Shown in pieces: positions 33,294 to 41,491 of a DNA stretch of 44,830 bases. Within the stretch, counting starts at the first letter, position 1; each line of letters starts with the position of its first letter. Position numbers and translations under genes: made by a program. The notes under the pieces were generated by a model that saw nothing but the letters and a program-made list of their open reading frames with translations, was not told the DNA's origin and did not search any database. The DNA comes from Candidatus Thiodiazotropha sp. 'RUGA' (GTDB lineage Bacteria > Pseudomonadota > Gammaproteobacteria > Chromatiales > Chromatiaceae): the NCBI GenBank assembly GCA_016842065.1, contig JAEPDS010000032.1:1-44830 (forward strand), in the 5' to 3' direction.

Positions 33294-34916
33294 TCAGATA
33301 TTCTCGGACTCCATTTTGATCGCCCCACAGGGACACTCGGTGGCGCACATGCCACAGCCTTTACAGTAGTCGTACTTGAACTCGAATCGATTACCCGGAC
33401 CCAGTTTGGTGATCGCGTTATCCGGGCAGACCCCATAGCAGTTGTCACACTCGAAGCAGTTTCCGCAGGACATACAACGACGCGCCTCATAGGCTGCGTT
33501 GATCTCATCCAGATCGCCCACCACCTCGGCGAAACCACTCTGCCGGCGGACGATATCGAGCATCGGCCGTACCGTGCGTGGGGCATCGGTGTAGTACCAG
33601 GTGTTCATCTTCTCGATATCCACCAGCTCGTGTTTCACCGGCTTGTGGTATTGCTCGCCACGCAACCAGGCATCGATACTTCGGGCAGCATGCTTACCGT
33701 GGCCGATGGCTGTGGTTACGGTACGAGCCGAGGGCACCATGTCGCCACCGGCGAAGATACCCTCGCATCCGCTCTTCATCTCAACATCCACCTGGAGCGC
33801 GTCGTCTTCGACCCGAGCCCCGACCAGACCCTGTAATAGATCAGTCTCCACCTGTTGGCCCAATGCCTGAATCACCAGATCGGCCGGGAAGCTTTCGAAC
33901 TGCCCTGATGCCTGGGGCCACTGACCCTCCCCATCCACCATCTGCTCCAGTTTGAGGCGGCCATCCCTGATCTCACGGATTGCCCGTAGCGGCAGGATCT
34001 CCACACCCTCCTCCAGGGCTTCTGCGATCTCCATTTCGTGAGCAGGCATCTTCTCTCGGGCCTCATAAACCAGCAGTGTCACCTGGGTGGCGCCCATACG
34101 AATGGCACTGCGGGCCACATCGATGGCGGTGTTACCGCCACCATAGATGACGACCCGGCCCCGCAGGGAGACATGCTCCTCCTCCTCGATGGTACGCAGC
34201 AGTCCCACTGCGTCGAGCTGCTGGACACTTCCGTCCGACGGGATCTCGATACGCTTTGGCTGCTGCGCACCGATTGCCAGGAACACCGCATCGAAGCCAT
34301 TCGCCTGTTGGAAGCTTTGAATATCGTCGATACGGGTATTCAGCACGATCTCCACCCCCATCTCTTCAATACGCCGGATCTCCGCCTTCAGCTTCTCCCT
34401 GGGCATGCGGTATTTGGGAATGCCGTAGCGCACCATCCCTCCGGCCTGGGCAGAGGCCTCGTAGACAGTGACCTGATGACCAAGAGAGCGCAGATGGTAG
34501 GCACAGGCCAGCCCGGCTGGGCCGGCACCAACCACCATCACCCGCTTACCGCTATCCTCACCGGGGGAGACCTGCCAGCCCTCTCGCAGCGCCTGGTCAC
34601 CCAGAAAACGCTCCACTGAGTTGATACCCACCGCATCGTCCAGATGGACCCGGTTGCAGGCCTTTTCGCAAGGGTGATAGCAGACCCGCCCCATCACGGC
34701 GGGAAACGGGTTGTTCTTCATGATCTCCCGCCAGGCCTGTTCGTAGCGTCCCTCTTCGGCGTGATAGAGCCAGGCCTGGATATTCTCTCCCGCGGGGCAG
34801 GCGTTGTTGCAGGGTGGCAGGCGATCGAGGTAGACCGGCCGCTCCGTACGCCAGGAGCCGGTCTTGTTGAGCAGGCTGCTGCCCACATCAAGGGTAATTG
34901 CAAAGGGTTTGTTCAT
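33294..34916 (-). CDS. GltD-like NAD(P)H:acceptor flavoprotein with C-terminal 2[4Fe-4S] ferredoxin module
   Basis: A 540-residue protein joining two parts. Residues about 35-105 are the N-terminal iron-sulfur domain of glutamate synthase small subunits (CNNACPAGENIQAW, then RVCYHPCEKACNR), followed by FAD (MVVGAGPAGLACAYHL near 128-143) and NAD(P)H (VVIYGGGNTAIDVA near 260) domains. The C-terminus carries a ferredoxin of two [4Fe-4S] clusters (CMSCGNCFECDNCYGVCPDN, then CKGCGMCATECPCGAI), matching the delta subunit missing from this por operon. It probably moves electrons between the Por enzyme and NAD(P)H. A 2-oxoacid reductase with such a third subunit is known from Azoarcus. ATG 34916, behind GGAGAG, is preferred over GTG 34922. 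Confidence 0.9.
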   Translation of the reverse strand: MNKPFAITLDVGSSLLNKTGSWRTERPVYLDRLPPCNNACPAGENIQAWLYHAEEGRYEQAWREIMKNNPFPAVMGRVCYHPCEKACNRVHLDDAVGINSVERFLGDQALREGWQVSPGEDSGKRVMVVGAGPAGLACAYHLRSLGHQVTVYEASAQAGGMVRYGIPKYRMPREKLKAEIRRIEEMGVEIVLNTRIDDIQSFQQANGFDAVFLAIGAQQPKRIEIPSDGSVQQLDAVGLLRTIEEEEHVSLRGRVVIYGGGNTAIDVARSAIRMGATQVTLLVYEAREKMPAHEMEIAEALEEGVEILPLRAIREIRDGRLKLEQMVDGEGQWPQASGQFESFPADLVIQALGQQVETDLLQGLVGARVEDDALQVDVEMKSGCEGIFAGGDMVPSARTVTTAIGHGKHAARSIDAWLRGEQYHKPVKHELVDIEKMNTWYYTDAPRTVRPMLDIVRRQSGFAEVVGDLDEINAAYEARRCMSCGNCFECDNCYGVCPDNAITKLGPGNRFEFKYDYCKGCGMCATECPCGAIKMESENI

Positions 34917-34918
34917 GC

Positions 34919-35911
34919 TCACTCTCCCTGCTCGTCAATCAGGCCGAAACGGCGAATGTTGTTGTCAGCCACAGCCTGCAGCCGGGCCAGTTGGGTCTCG
35001 CTTTTCAAGGTATGGGCGAATCGTCGCTGCAGCTTGAGATAGTCCGCCACATCCACTTTACGGCGTATCTTGGTGGCGGATGTCAGCTCGCCATACTCGG
35101 CTTCAAACAGAGGATAGAGTCCGCTCTCCACCGCCAGTCGGGCGACTTTCACCGTATCCGCCGGTTTGGAGCCCCAGCCCAGGGGGCAGGGTACGAAGAC
35201 CTGTATGTAGCGCGCCCCTCTGATCGACATCGCCTTTTCCACCTTGGCCTCAAGGTCGTGCAACCGGTCCACACTGGCGGTGGCCACATAGGGAATACCA
35301 TGGGCCATGGCGATCAACGGTACGTTCTTGCCCTTGTCGAAATCCGCACCCGGTTCAGCCCCCAGGGGCATGGTGGTGGCAGTACGTGCCGATCCGGGCG
35401 TGGCGGAGGAGCGTTGCACCCCGGTATTCATATAGGCCTGATTGTCATAACAGATGTAGAGAACGTCATCGTTGCGCTCAAACATTCCGGAGAGCGCACC
35501 GAAACCGATATCGGTGGTACCCCCGTCACCGCCCTGGGCGATCACCCTCACATCCTGCCGACCCTTGACCCGCAGTGCCGCGGCAATACCGGTGGCAACC
35601 GATGGAGCATTACCGAACAGGGAGTGCATCCAGGGAATTCGCCAGGCCGATTCCGGATAGGGAGTGGTGAAGACCTCCAGACAGCCGGTGGCATTGGCGG
35701 CGATCAGTTGGTTGTCGGTTGCGCGCATTGCGGCATCGATCGCATATCTCGCACCCAGAGCCTCACCACACCCCTGACAGGCACGATGCCCCGAATCGAG
35801 GGAGTTGGAGCGATCCATAGTCGCTTGCACGGTACGCTGGGCCTTATCGAGCAGTCGGTTACCCACAGTGAGAGTACCGGTCTGATAGAATTTCACTTGT
35901 TGATGTGGCAT
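34919..35911 (-). CDS. porB: Pyruvate:acceptor oxidoreductase, beta subunit
   Basis: A 330-residue thiamine-diphosphate subunit. The signature for TPP and Mg is AQGGDGGTTDIGFGALSG (about 138-155) followed by DNQAYMNTGVQRSSATP (about 169-185). Near the N-terminus HRACQGCGEALGARYA supplies cluster cysteines as in PorB, with further Cys near 77 (ATGCLEVF) and near 228 (VPCPLGW). It catalyses oxidative decarboxylation of pyruvate to acetyl-CoA or the reverse carboxylation. Its stop is two bases before the flavoprotein start, and its own start is 11 bases after porA. Pyruvate is preferred over 2-oxoglutarate from its overall PorB-like sequence; this is inference. Confidence 0.92.
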   Translation of the reverse strand: MPHQQVKFYQTGTLTVGNRLLDKAQRTVQATMDRSNSLDSGHRACQGCGEALGARYAIDAAMRATDNQLIAANATGCLEVFTTPYPESAWRIPWMHSLFGNAPSVATGIAAALRVKGRQDVRVIAQGGDGGTTDIGFGALSGMFERNDDVLYICYDNQAYMNTGVQRSSATPGSARTATTMPLGAEPGADFDKGKNVPLIAMAHGIPYVATASVDRLHDLEAKVEKAMSIRGARYIQVFVPCPLGWGSKPADTVKVARLAVESGLYPLFEAEYGELTSATKIRRKVDVADYLKLQRRFAHTLKSETQLARLQAVADNNIRRFGLIDEQGE

Positions 35912-35922
35912 CTCGCTTCTCC

Positions 35923-37179
35923 TCAGGCGGTCTTGGCGGCATCGACGACACCGACCTCACGCAGGATATTTTCCGCCGCTGCACCGGAACGCGTATGGGC
36001 CTGCTCCCGCGCAAGCTCCCGCTCCACGATGTCGCACTTGATGTCGAGGAAGGTGGTCTCATCGAGATCGTCCTTCACCGCTTTCTCAAACAACTCGGCC
36101 AGAGACTTTCTGGTAATCGGACGTCCACCGAGCCCACCAATCACGGTATAGACCGGCAGGTTAAGCCCTCGAATCGACATCCTTACATTGGCGGCGACTA
36201 TGCCCCCCATACCCACAGCCAGACACTTTTCGAACACCACCACCCTCTGGCACGCTTGCAGCGCTTCCCGTAGTACCTCCTTGGGGAAGGGGCGATAGCA
36301 GCGCAGAGAGATAGCGCCGATCTTCTGCCCCTGGTCACGCAACGTATCGATCACCTCTGAGATGGTGCCGATCACCGACCCGAGGGTGACAATGATGGTC
36401 TCCGCATCATCGGTCCGGTAGTTGGAGATCAGTCCACCGGAATCCCGACCGAAGATCGATTTGAACTCTTCGGCAATCTCGGGAATCAGCTCCAGCGCCT
36501 GCATCTGTTTGTGGTGAGCCAGATAGCGGACCTCGGTGAAGGCCTCGGGTCCGACCATCGCTCCCATGGAGATCGGATCCGCCGGATCGAGCACCTGTCG
36601 CGGCACGAACGGTGGCAGAAACCGGTCGACCTGCTCCTGCTGCGGGATATCCATCCGTTCATAGGCATGGGTGAGTATGAAACCATCGACACAGACCATG
36701 ACTGGAATACTCAATGTCTCGGCGATGCGAAAGGCCTGGATATGCAGATCCAGGGCCTCCTGATTGGTCTCGGCGAACAGCTGAATCCAGCCCGCATCCC
36801 GCATCGACATGGAGTCGGACTGATCGTTCCAGATATTGATCGGCGCACCGATCGCCCGATTGCCGACCGTCATCACGATCGGCAGCCCCAGCCCGGAGGC
36901 GTTGTAGACCGCTTCAGCCATATAGAGCAGCCCTTGACTGGCCGTGGCGGTATAGGAGCGAGCACCGGTGGCCGAGGAGCCGATCGCTACCGACAACGCG
37001 GCAAACTCAGACTCCACATTGATGAACTCGCAATCGCTCAGAGAGCCACGCTTCACCATCGCACCCAGGTCCTCCACGATGTGGGTCTGAGGGGTGATGG
37101 GATAGGCGCAGATCACCTCCGGACGACAGAGGGCCACCGCCTGAGCTATGCCCTGGGAGCCTTCGATCTGTTTAAGCAT
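35923..37179 (-). CDS. porA: Pyruvate:acceptor oxidoreductase, alpha subunit
   Basis: A 418-residue subunit with the PorA N-terminal domain (CAYPITPQTHIVEDLG near 25-40, then ESEFAALSVAIGSSATGAR) and the following domain that contacts the gamma subunit and CoA. ATASQGLLYMAEAVYNASG is another family stretch. The start at ATG 37179 is chosen because GGAGGT precedes it and the sequence then begins as PorA does; it overlaps the end of porG by eight bases, so translation is coupled. The 19 earlier codons of the open frame lie within porG. Confidence 0.94.
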   Translation of the reverse strand: MLKQIEGSQGIAQAVALCRPEVICAYPITPQTHIVEDLGAMVKRGSLSDCEFINVESEFAALSVAIGSSATGARSYTATASQGLLYMAEAVYNASGLGLPIVMTVGNRAIGAPINIWNDQSDSMSMRDAGWIQLFAETNQEALDLHIQAFRIAETLSIPVMVCVDGFILTHAYERMDIPQQEQVDRFLPPFVPRQVLDPADPISMGAMVGPEAFTEVRYLAHHKQMQALELIPEIAEEFKSIFGRDSGGLISNYRTDDAETIIVTLGSVIGTISEVIDTLRDQGQKIGAISLRCYRPFPKEVLREALQACQRVVVFEKCLAVGMGGIVAANVRMSIRGLNLPVYTVIGGLGGRPITRKSLAELFEKAVKDDLDETTFLDIKCDIVERELAREQAHTRSGAAAENILREVGVVDAAKTA

Positions 37180-37756
37180 TGGCCACCTCCTGCAATCCAG
37201 CTGTGCGGACCATTTCATAGGCGACTTTGGCCGCATTGATGTTGGCCTGCCCCACCTTGCCCGGGAATTTGTTATCGATCGCCTCCACCACCGAGTCGAT
37301 CTGGATCACCCCGGTTACCGCCGCCAGGGCGCCTAGCAGTACCGCGTTGGGTACCGGTCGCTTCACATGGGTCAACGCGATATCGGTGGCTGGCACGCTG
37401 CAGACATGCCCAGCCGGAAGATGGGCCACGGCGTTTTCTATACCCAACTCCTGTATCGACTTACCCGTGTTGATCAACAGGTATCCGCTATCGGTGAGGC
37501 CATTGAACAGATCGATGGCATTGAACAGTGTGGGATCCTGGACAATCAAAGTGTCCGGGTCGAGCACCGGCTCTCTCAGACGGATAGGTTTATCGTCGAT
37601 GCGACAAAACGCCACCACTGGCGCCCCCATTCGCTCGGAACCGAAACTCGGCACCGCCTGAGCGTATTTGCCTTCCAGGAAGGCGGCAACGGACAACATT
37701 TCGGCAGCCGAGACAACGCCCTGGCCACCGCGTCCGTGGATGCGGATCTGAAACAT
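37172..37756 (-). CDS. porG: Pyruvate:acceptor oxidoreductase, gamma subunit
   Basis: A 194-residue subunit with the family start MFQIRIHGRGGQGVVSAAEM and the typical stretch SFGSERMGAPVVAFCRI near 38-54, which helps bind CoA. It is first in the operon porG-porA-porB-flavoprotein. AAGGAG precedes the ATG. No separate delta (ferredoxin) gene exists; that role is fused to the last gene. In sulfur oxidisers such an enzyme can serve fermentation, anaerobic carbon use or reductive carboxylation. Confidence 0.94.
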   Translation of the reverse strand: MFQIRIHGRGGQGVVSAAEMLSVAAFLEGKYAQAVPSFGSERMGAPVVAFCRIDDKPIRLREPVLDPDTLIVQDPTLFNAIDLFNGLTDSGYLLINTGKSIQELGIENAVAHLPAGHVCSVPATDIALTHVKRPVPNAVLLGALAAVTGVIQIDSVVEAIDNKFPGKVGQANINAAKVAYEMVRTAGLQEVANA

Positions 37757-38001
37757 GGATTTTTCTCCTTTGCAGTAAATCCCTTGGCCTTGTGAGCCAA
37801 TGGAAGATCGTCACGGGCGGGTAGCCCATTCGAACAAAAGGTATTGCTGATTTGTTCTTATTGCCGGAATTGCCGGCAGCAGAATTTTTATTGCACCCCT
37901 TGGGCCTTCTTTAAACTGGGCTCTGCGGGGAGTGAAGACAGCTCGTCGCTGCTTTCACGTGTGCGAAGTATGTGCAGGTGCGAACATCATGTAAAATAAT
38001 A

Positions 38002-38024
38002 AATAATTACGTTATATAATTATT
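38002..38024. promoter_or_regulatory. AT-rich inverted repeat just before the LysR gene
   Basis: AATAATTA (38002-38009) and TAATTATT (38017-38024) are perfect inverted arms seven bases apart, ending six bases before the regulator's ATG. The whole stretch 37990-38030 is nearly pure A/T. In the 274-base divergent region between porG and the regulator it is a plausible site for autoregulation, or the core of the por promoter on the minus strand. Confidence 0.45.
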
Positions 38025-38030
38025 CATTAT

Positions 38031-38936
38031 ATGGAACTCAGACAACTCAACTCCCTGGTGGCCCTGGCTGAAAACGGTTTCAGCGTCACCCGGGCGGCCC
38101 GCCAGCTCAACCTGGTACAACCGGCAGTCTCACAACACCTGAGGCTTCTGGAGGAGGAGTTGGGCACCAGACTCTTCATGCGCAACGGCAAACGCCTCAA
38201 CGGCTTGACGGAAGCCGGAGAGCGGGTATTGCGCTATGCGCGTAACATGCTCTCGGACGCCGCCAATATCCAGGCCGTCGGAATGGACCATGTCTCCGAA
38301 GAGACCGGTGTTCTGAGAATCGGCACCACCCATACCCAGGCCCGCTATGTCCTGCCGCCGATCGTTCGACATTTCAGTGAAGCCTACCCGGCCATCGAAC
38401 TGCAGATGCTGGAGAGCACCCCGCAACGTCTGGTTGAGCTGAGCCAGCAGAACAAGGTCGATTTTGCCATCTGTACCGAGGCACTTGGCGAGCACGATGC
38501 ACTGATTTCGATACCCTGCAACCGCTGGAACCGGTGCCTGATCGCCCCCAAAGGTCATCCGCTGCTGGCCTCTGAAAAAGTCACCCTGAAAGGATTATGC
38601 CAACACCCGATCATCACCTATCTCGACGGTTTTACCGGACGTAACCATCTGAATCAGACCTTCGGCAAAGCGGGGCTTACTCCTCATGTGGTCTTGAGCG
38701 CCACCGACACCGATGTGATCAAGACCTACGTGCGGGAGGGCATGGGTATCGGCATCATTGCCGACCTGGCTTATGAACAGGACAAAGACAGTGACCTGGC
38801 GATGAAACCCCTGAATCACCTTTTCCCCTGGGAAGTGACCAAGATCGGCTATCGTCGGGATAAATATCTACGCACTTTCCAGCAGAGATTCATCCATATT
38901 TTCCAGACATTCGCAGCGAGGATGGAAACCACATAA
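38031..38936 (+). CDS. CysB-like LysR-family regulator
   Basis: A 301-residue LysR-type regulator. Residues 1-60 are the winged helix-turn-helix (MELRQLNSLVALAENGFSV, AARQLNLVQPAVSQHLRLLE). The ligand domain resembles CysB/Cbl: IGTTHTQARYVLPPIVRHFS near 96-115 and DFAICTEAL near 143-151, residues that in CysB contact sulfate or acetylserine. Divergent orientation next to porG suggests it controls the por operon, possibly tying pyruvate metabolism to sulfur status; this is inference. There is no clear ribosome site before ATG 38031, which follows the inverted repeat directly. Confidence 0.88.
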   Translation: MELRQLNSLVALAENGFSVTRAARQLNLVQPAVSQHLRLLEEELGTRLFMRNGKRLNGLTEAGERVLRYARNMLSDAANIQAVGMDHVSEETGVLRIGTTHTQARYVLPPIVRHFSEAYPAIELQMLESTPQRLVELSQQNKVDFAICTEALGEHDALISIPCNRWNRCLIAPKGHPLLASEKVTLKGLCQHPIITYLDGFTGRNHLNQTFGKAGLTPHVVLSATDTDVIKTYVREGMGIGIIADLAYEQDKDSDLAMKPLNHLFPWEVTKIGYRRDKYLRTFQQRFIHIFQTFAARMETT

Positions 38937-39050
38937 TCCTGACGCCGGTGGGCGCTTTCCACAAAGTGTCTGCGTTCCATGTCTGTCAGTAACCGTTTAC
39001 TGAAACCCAGCATGCCTATGATCAAGACTACTGCAAACCGCTGACTGACA

Positions 39051-39072
39051 GGATTTGATTCATATCAAATCC
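39051..39072. promoter_or_regulatory. FNR/ANR-type binding site
   Basis: The core TTGAT-TCAT-ATCAA (39055-39068) matches the FNR/ANR consensus TTGAT-N4-ATCAA at all ten defined positions, and symmetry continues to nine-base arms over 39051-39072. A -10-like TAGAAT lies at 39090-39095, which puts the site centre near -41 from the expected start around 39102, the position for direct FNR activation. It is about 290 bases before the sensor-kinase ATG. The rest of 38937-39358 shows no gene. Confidence 0.8.
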
Positions 39073-39122
39073 GAGTTGAATGCAACTGCTAGAATCAAAC
39101 AGATAGAACCTTAAAGGTTTAC

Positions 39123-39138
39123 TTGGTATTTATACCAA
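39123..39138. promoter_or_regulatory. Palindrome in the kinase-operon leader
   Basis: TTGGTAT-TT-ATACCAA is a perfect 16-base palindrome about 20 bases after the predicted FNR-dependent transcription start. It could be a repressor site or an RNA hairpin in the long leader. Confidence 0.4.
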
Positions 39139-39358
39139 ACCAAGTTCTGCTAAAAACATTTGCAGAATATAGCTTTCACCATAAAAAACTCTTATCGATC
39201 AAGACTCAAGAAGTTGTCTATATAGGCCGATAAACTGTTTACTGCTCAGGAGGTTTAGCAATTTTTTCACCATAGGAACAACTGACACAGGCTTGTATCG
39301 AGCCATCAGCTTATAGCCACACCGGATATTGTGGCGGCGCGCAGGAGTAACCATCTCT

Positions 39359-41491
39359 ATGCCCCATGATATCTCTCAGCCTAGCAATGACATTCGGGTC
39401 CTGTTGGTGGATGACGACCCGGACAGTGCCGAGGAGATGAAGGACCTGCTTCTACGAATGGATGCCCAACGGATGATCGAGCACAATACTGTCGAGCTGC
39501 TAGCTGATGCCCTCCATGAAATCAGTCAGACCCATTACGATCTGATCCTGCTCGACACCGGCCTGGCGGATATGCCCATGCCCTCAGCCATTCACTCCTT
39601 GCGCGATGCCTTCTCCTATGCACCGATCATCGCCACCATGAAATATGAAGACCCCGAACTGGCTGCGATGTGGGTTGGCGAGGGTGCTGACGAGTGTCTG
39701 TTTGTGGGAGAGATGGATGAAGCCTCACTGAAACGGGTGGTGGAATACGCTATTAAACGATACCACACCTACAGCAACCTGCATCAACAGAGTCGCACTC
39801 ACCATGTCCTCAACACCCTGTTGAGTCTATCCCTGAAAGATATTCCTTTCGAACAGCTGCTTGAAGAGTGTCTTGAGGTCATTCTATCCGCGCCACTCAC
39901 AGACATGCTGCACCAAGGCGCGATCCTGGTATCCAATAGTGATAACAATCAACTTTGGATGATGGCACACAGCAACCTCGATCCCAAAATCGTGGATCTG
40001 TGCAAACGAGTCGAATTCGGTCAATGCCTTTGCGGTTGCGCTGCCGAGACGGGCGAGATCCAGTTCGCAGACTGTGTTGACGAGCGTCATGAAAACCGAG
40101 TCGACGGTATGTCGCCCCATGGCCACTACATTGTGCCCATCCTCTCACGGGGCGATGTATTAGGCGTACTGACACTCTATTTGAGCGAGGGGCATGTACA
40201 GAAAGAGGATGAAATCGTTTTCCTGCAAGGCGTTGCCGATACCCTGGCCGGCATCATCGAACGTGCCCATACCAATGAACAGCTGGCACTGGCCCACCAG
40301 CAGAACAGCCGCCTGCTCTCATCCCTGACCTCAATTCTTATTGGCATTGACGAGCAGCAGTGCATCAGTCACTGGAATGACAAGGCGGCCGAGGTCTTTG
40401 ACCTGTCAGCGGAGCAGGTGCAAGGCAAACCGATCGCCGAGTGTCCGATCGACTGGAACTGGCAACAGATCTCAAACCAGATCGACACCACCCTGAGCAG
40501 TTCACCGAAATCCGAACGTTTTGAAACACGTTTTAAACAACCGAATGGCTCAAACCGGTTGCTCTCCATCAGCGTTACACCTTACAACGATAGCACTGGC
40601 CACAATGACGGCTATCTTTTGATTGCCGATGATGTCACTGAGCAGAAGCAGTTGGAATCGGAAATGCAGCAGGCGCAAAAACTGCAATCTATCGGTCAAT
40701 TAGCGGCAGGTATTGCACACGAAATCAATACGCCCATCCAATATGTCGGTGACAATGTTCGCTTTCTGCGCGATGCATTTGCTGACATCTCCGAAATCAT
40801 CACCAATCAACACGACCTGGTTGAACAGGCCCGCACCAACAACATCGCCGTTGAGCAGATCGATCAGTTGGACGAACAGATCGACGAGATGGATCTGGAA
40901 TACCTGCAGGAGGAGATCCCCACATCGATTCAACAGACCCTCGATGGCGTCGATCGGGTTGCTACCATCGTCCGGGCCATGAAGGAGTTTTCCCATCCCG
41001 GCTCAGAAGAGAAGACACCTACCGACATCAACAAAGCAATCGAAAGCACGGTCACCGTCGCGAGAAATGTCTGGAAATACCATGCGGAAGTATCGCTCGA
41101 TCTGCAACCCTCACTGCCCCCGGTCCGTTGCATTCCTGGACCTGTTAATGAGGTACTGCTGAACATCATTGTCAACGCCGCCCATGCCATCGCTGAAAAG
41201 GTTGGTGAGAGTGGTGAACTCGGCAACATCGATATTGCTACCGAATCTGTAGATGACTGGTGTGTCATCCGCATCAAGGATAGCGGTTCCGGCATCCCTG
41301 AAGATGCGCAAAATCACGTTTTTGATCCTTTCTTCACCACCAAAGATGTCGGCAAGGGGACAGGCCAGGGACTCTCACTGAGTCATAAGATCATAGTCGA
41401 TCAACACGATGGGGAATTGAGTTTCGAGACAGAACTCGGCGTAGGCACCACCTTCATCATCAAGCTTCCGATCATAGGAGAGATGAATTGA
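39359..41491 (+). CDS. Hybrid sensor histidine kinase (REC-GAF-PAS-HisKA-HATPase)
   Basis: A 710-residue cytoplasmic kinase with no membrane helix. An N-terminal receiver-like domain (about 12-135) keeps the acidic pocket and Asp66 (LILLDTGLAD) but lacks the usual lysine: the site reads ECLFVGE where VKG-type is expected. Then come a GAF domain (about 150-305) with FGQCLCGCAAETGE, a PAS domain (about 325-440), HisKA with His454 in AAGIAHEINTP, and an HATPase with DSGSGIPEDA and GTGQGLSLS. A long Asp/Glu/Gln-rich insert lies between His454 and the ATPase domain. The GAF cysteine trio might bind a cofactor. It is translationally coupled to the REC-HDOD gene. ATG 39359 has AGGAG 11 bases upstream. 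Confidence 0.9.
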   Translation: MPHDISQPSNDIRVLLVDDDPDSAEEMKDLLLRMDAQRMIEHNTVELLADALHEISQTHYDLILLDTGLADMPMPSAIHSLRDAFSYAPIIATMKYEDPELAAMWVGEGADECLFVGEMDEASLKRVVEYAIKRYHTYSNLHQQSRTHHVLNTLLSLSLKDIPFEQLLEECLEVILSAPLTDMLHQGAILVSNSDNNQLWMMAHSNLDPKIVDLCKRVEFGQCLCGCAAETGEIQFADCVDERHENRVDGMSPHGHYIVPILSRGDVLGVLTLYLSEGHVQKEDEIVFLQGVADTLAGIIERAHTNEQLALAHQQNSRLLSSLTSILIGIDEQQCISHWNDKAAEVFDLSAEQVQGKPIAECPIDWNWQQISNQIDTTLSSSPKSERFETRFKQPNGSNRLLSISVTPYNDSTGHNDGYLLIADDVTEQKQLESEMQQAQKLQSIGQLAAGIAHEINTPIQYVGDNVRFLRDAFADISEIITNQHDLVEQARTNNIAVEQIDQLDEQIDEMDLEYLQEEIPTSIQQTLDGVDRVATIVRAMKEFSHPGSEEKTPTDINKAIESTVTVARNVWKYHAEVSLDLQPSLPPVRCIPGPVNEVLLNIIVNAAHAIAEKVGESGELGNIDIATESVDDWCVIRIKDSGSGIPEDAQNHVFDPFFTTKDVGKGTGQGLSLSHKIIVDQHDGELSFETELGVGTTFIIKLPIIGEMN

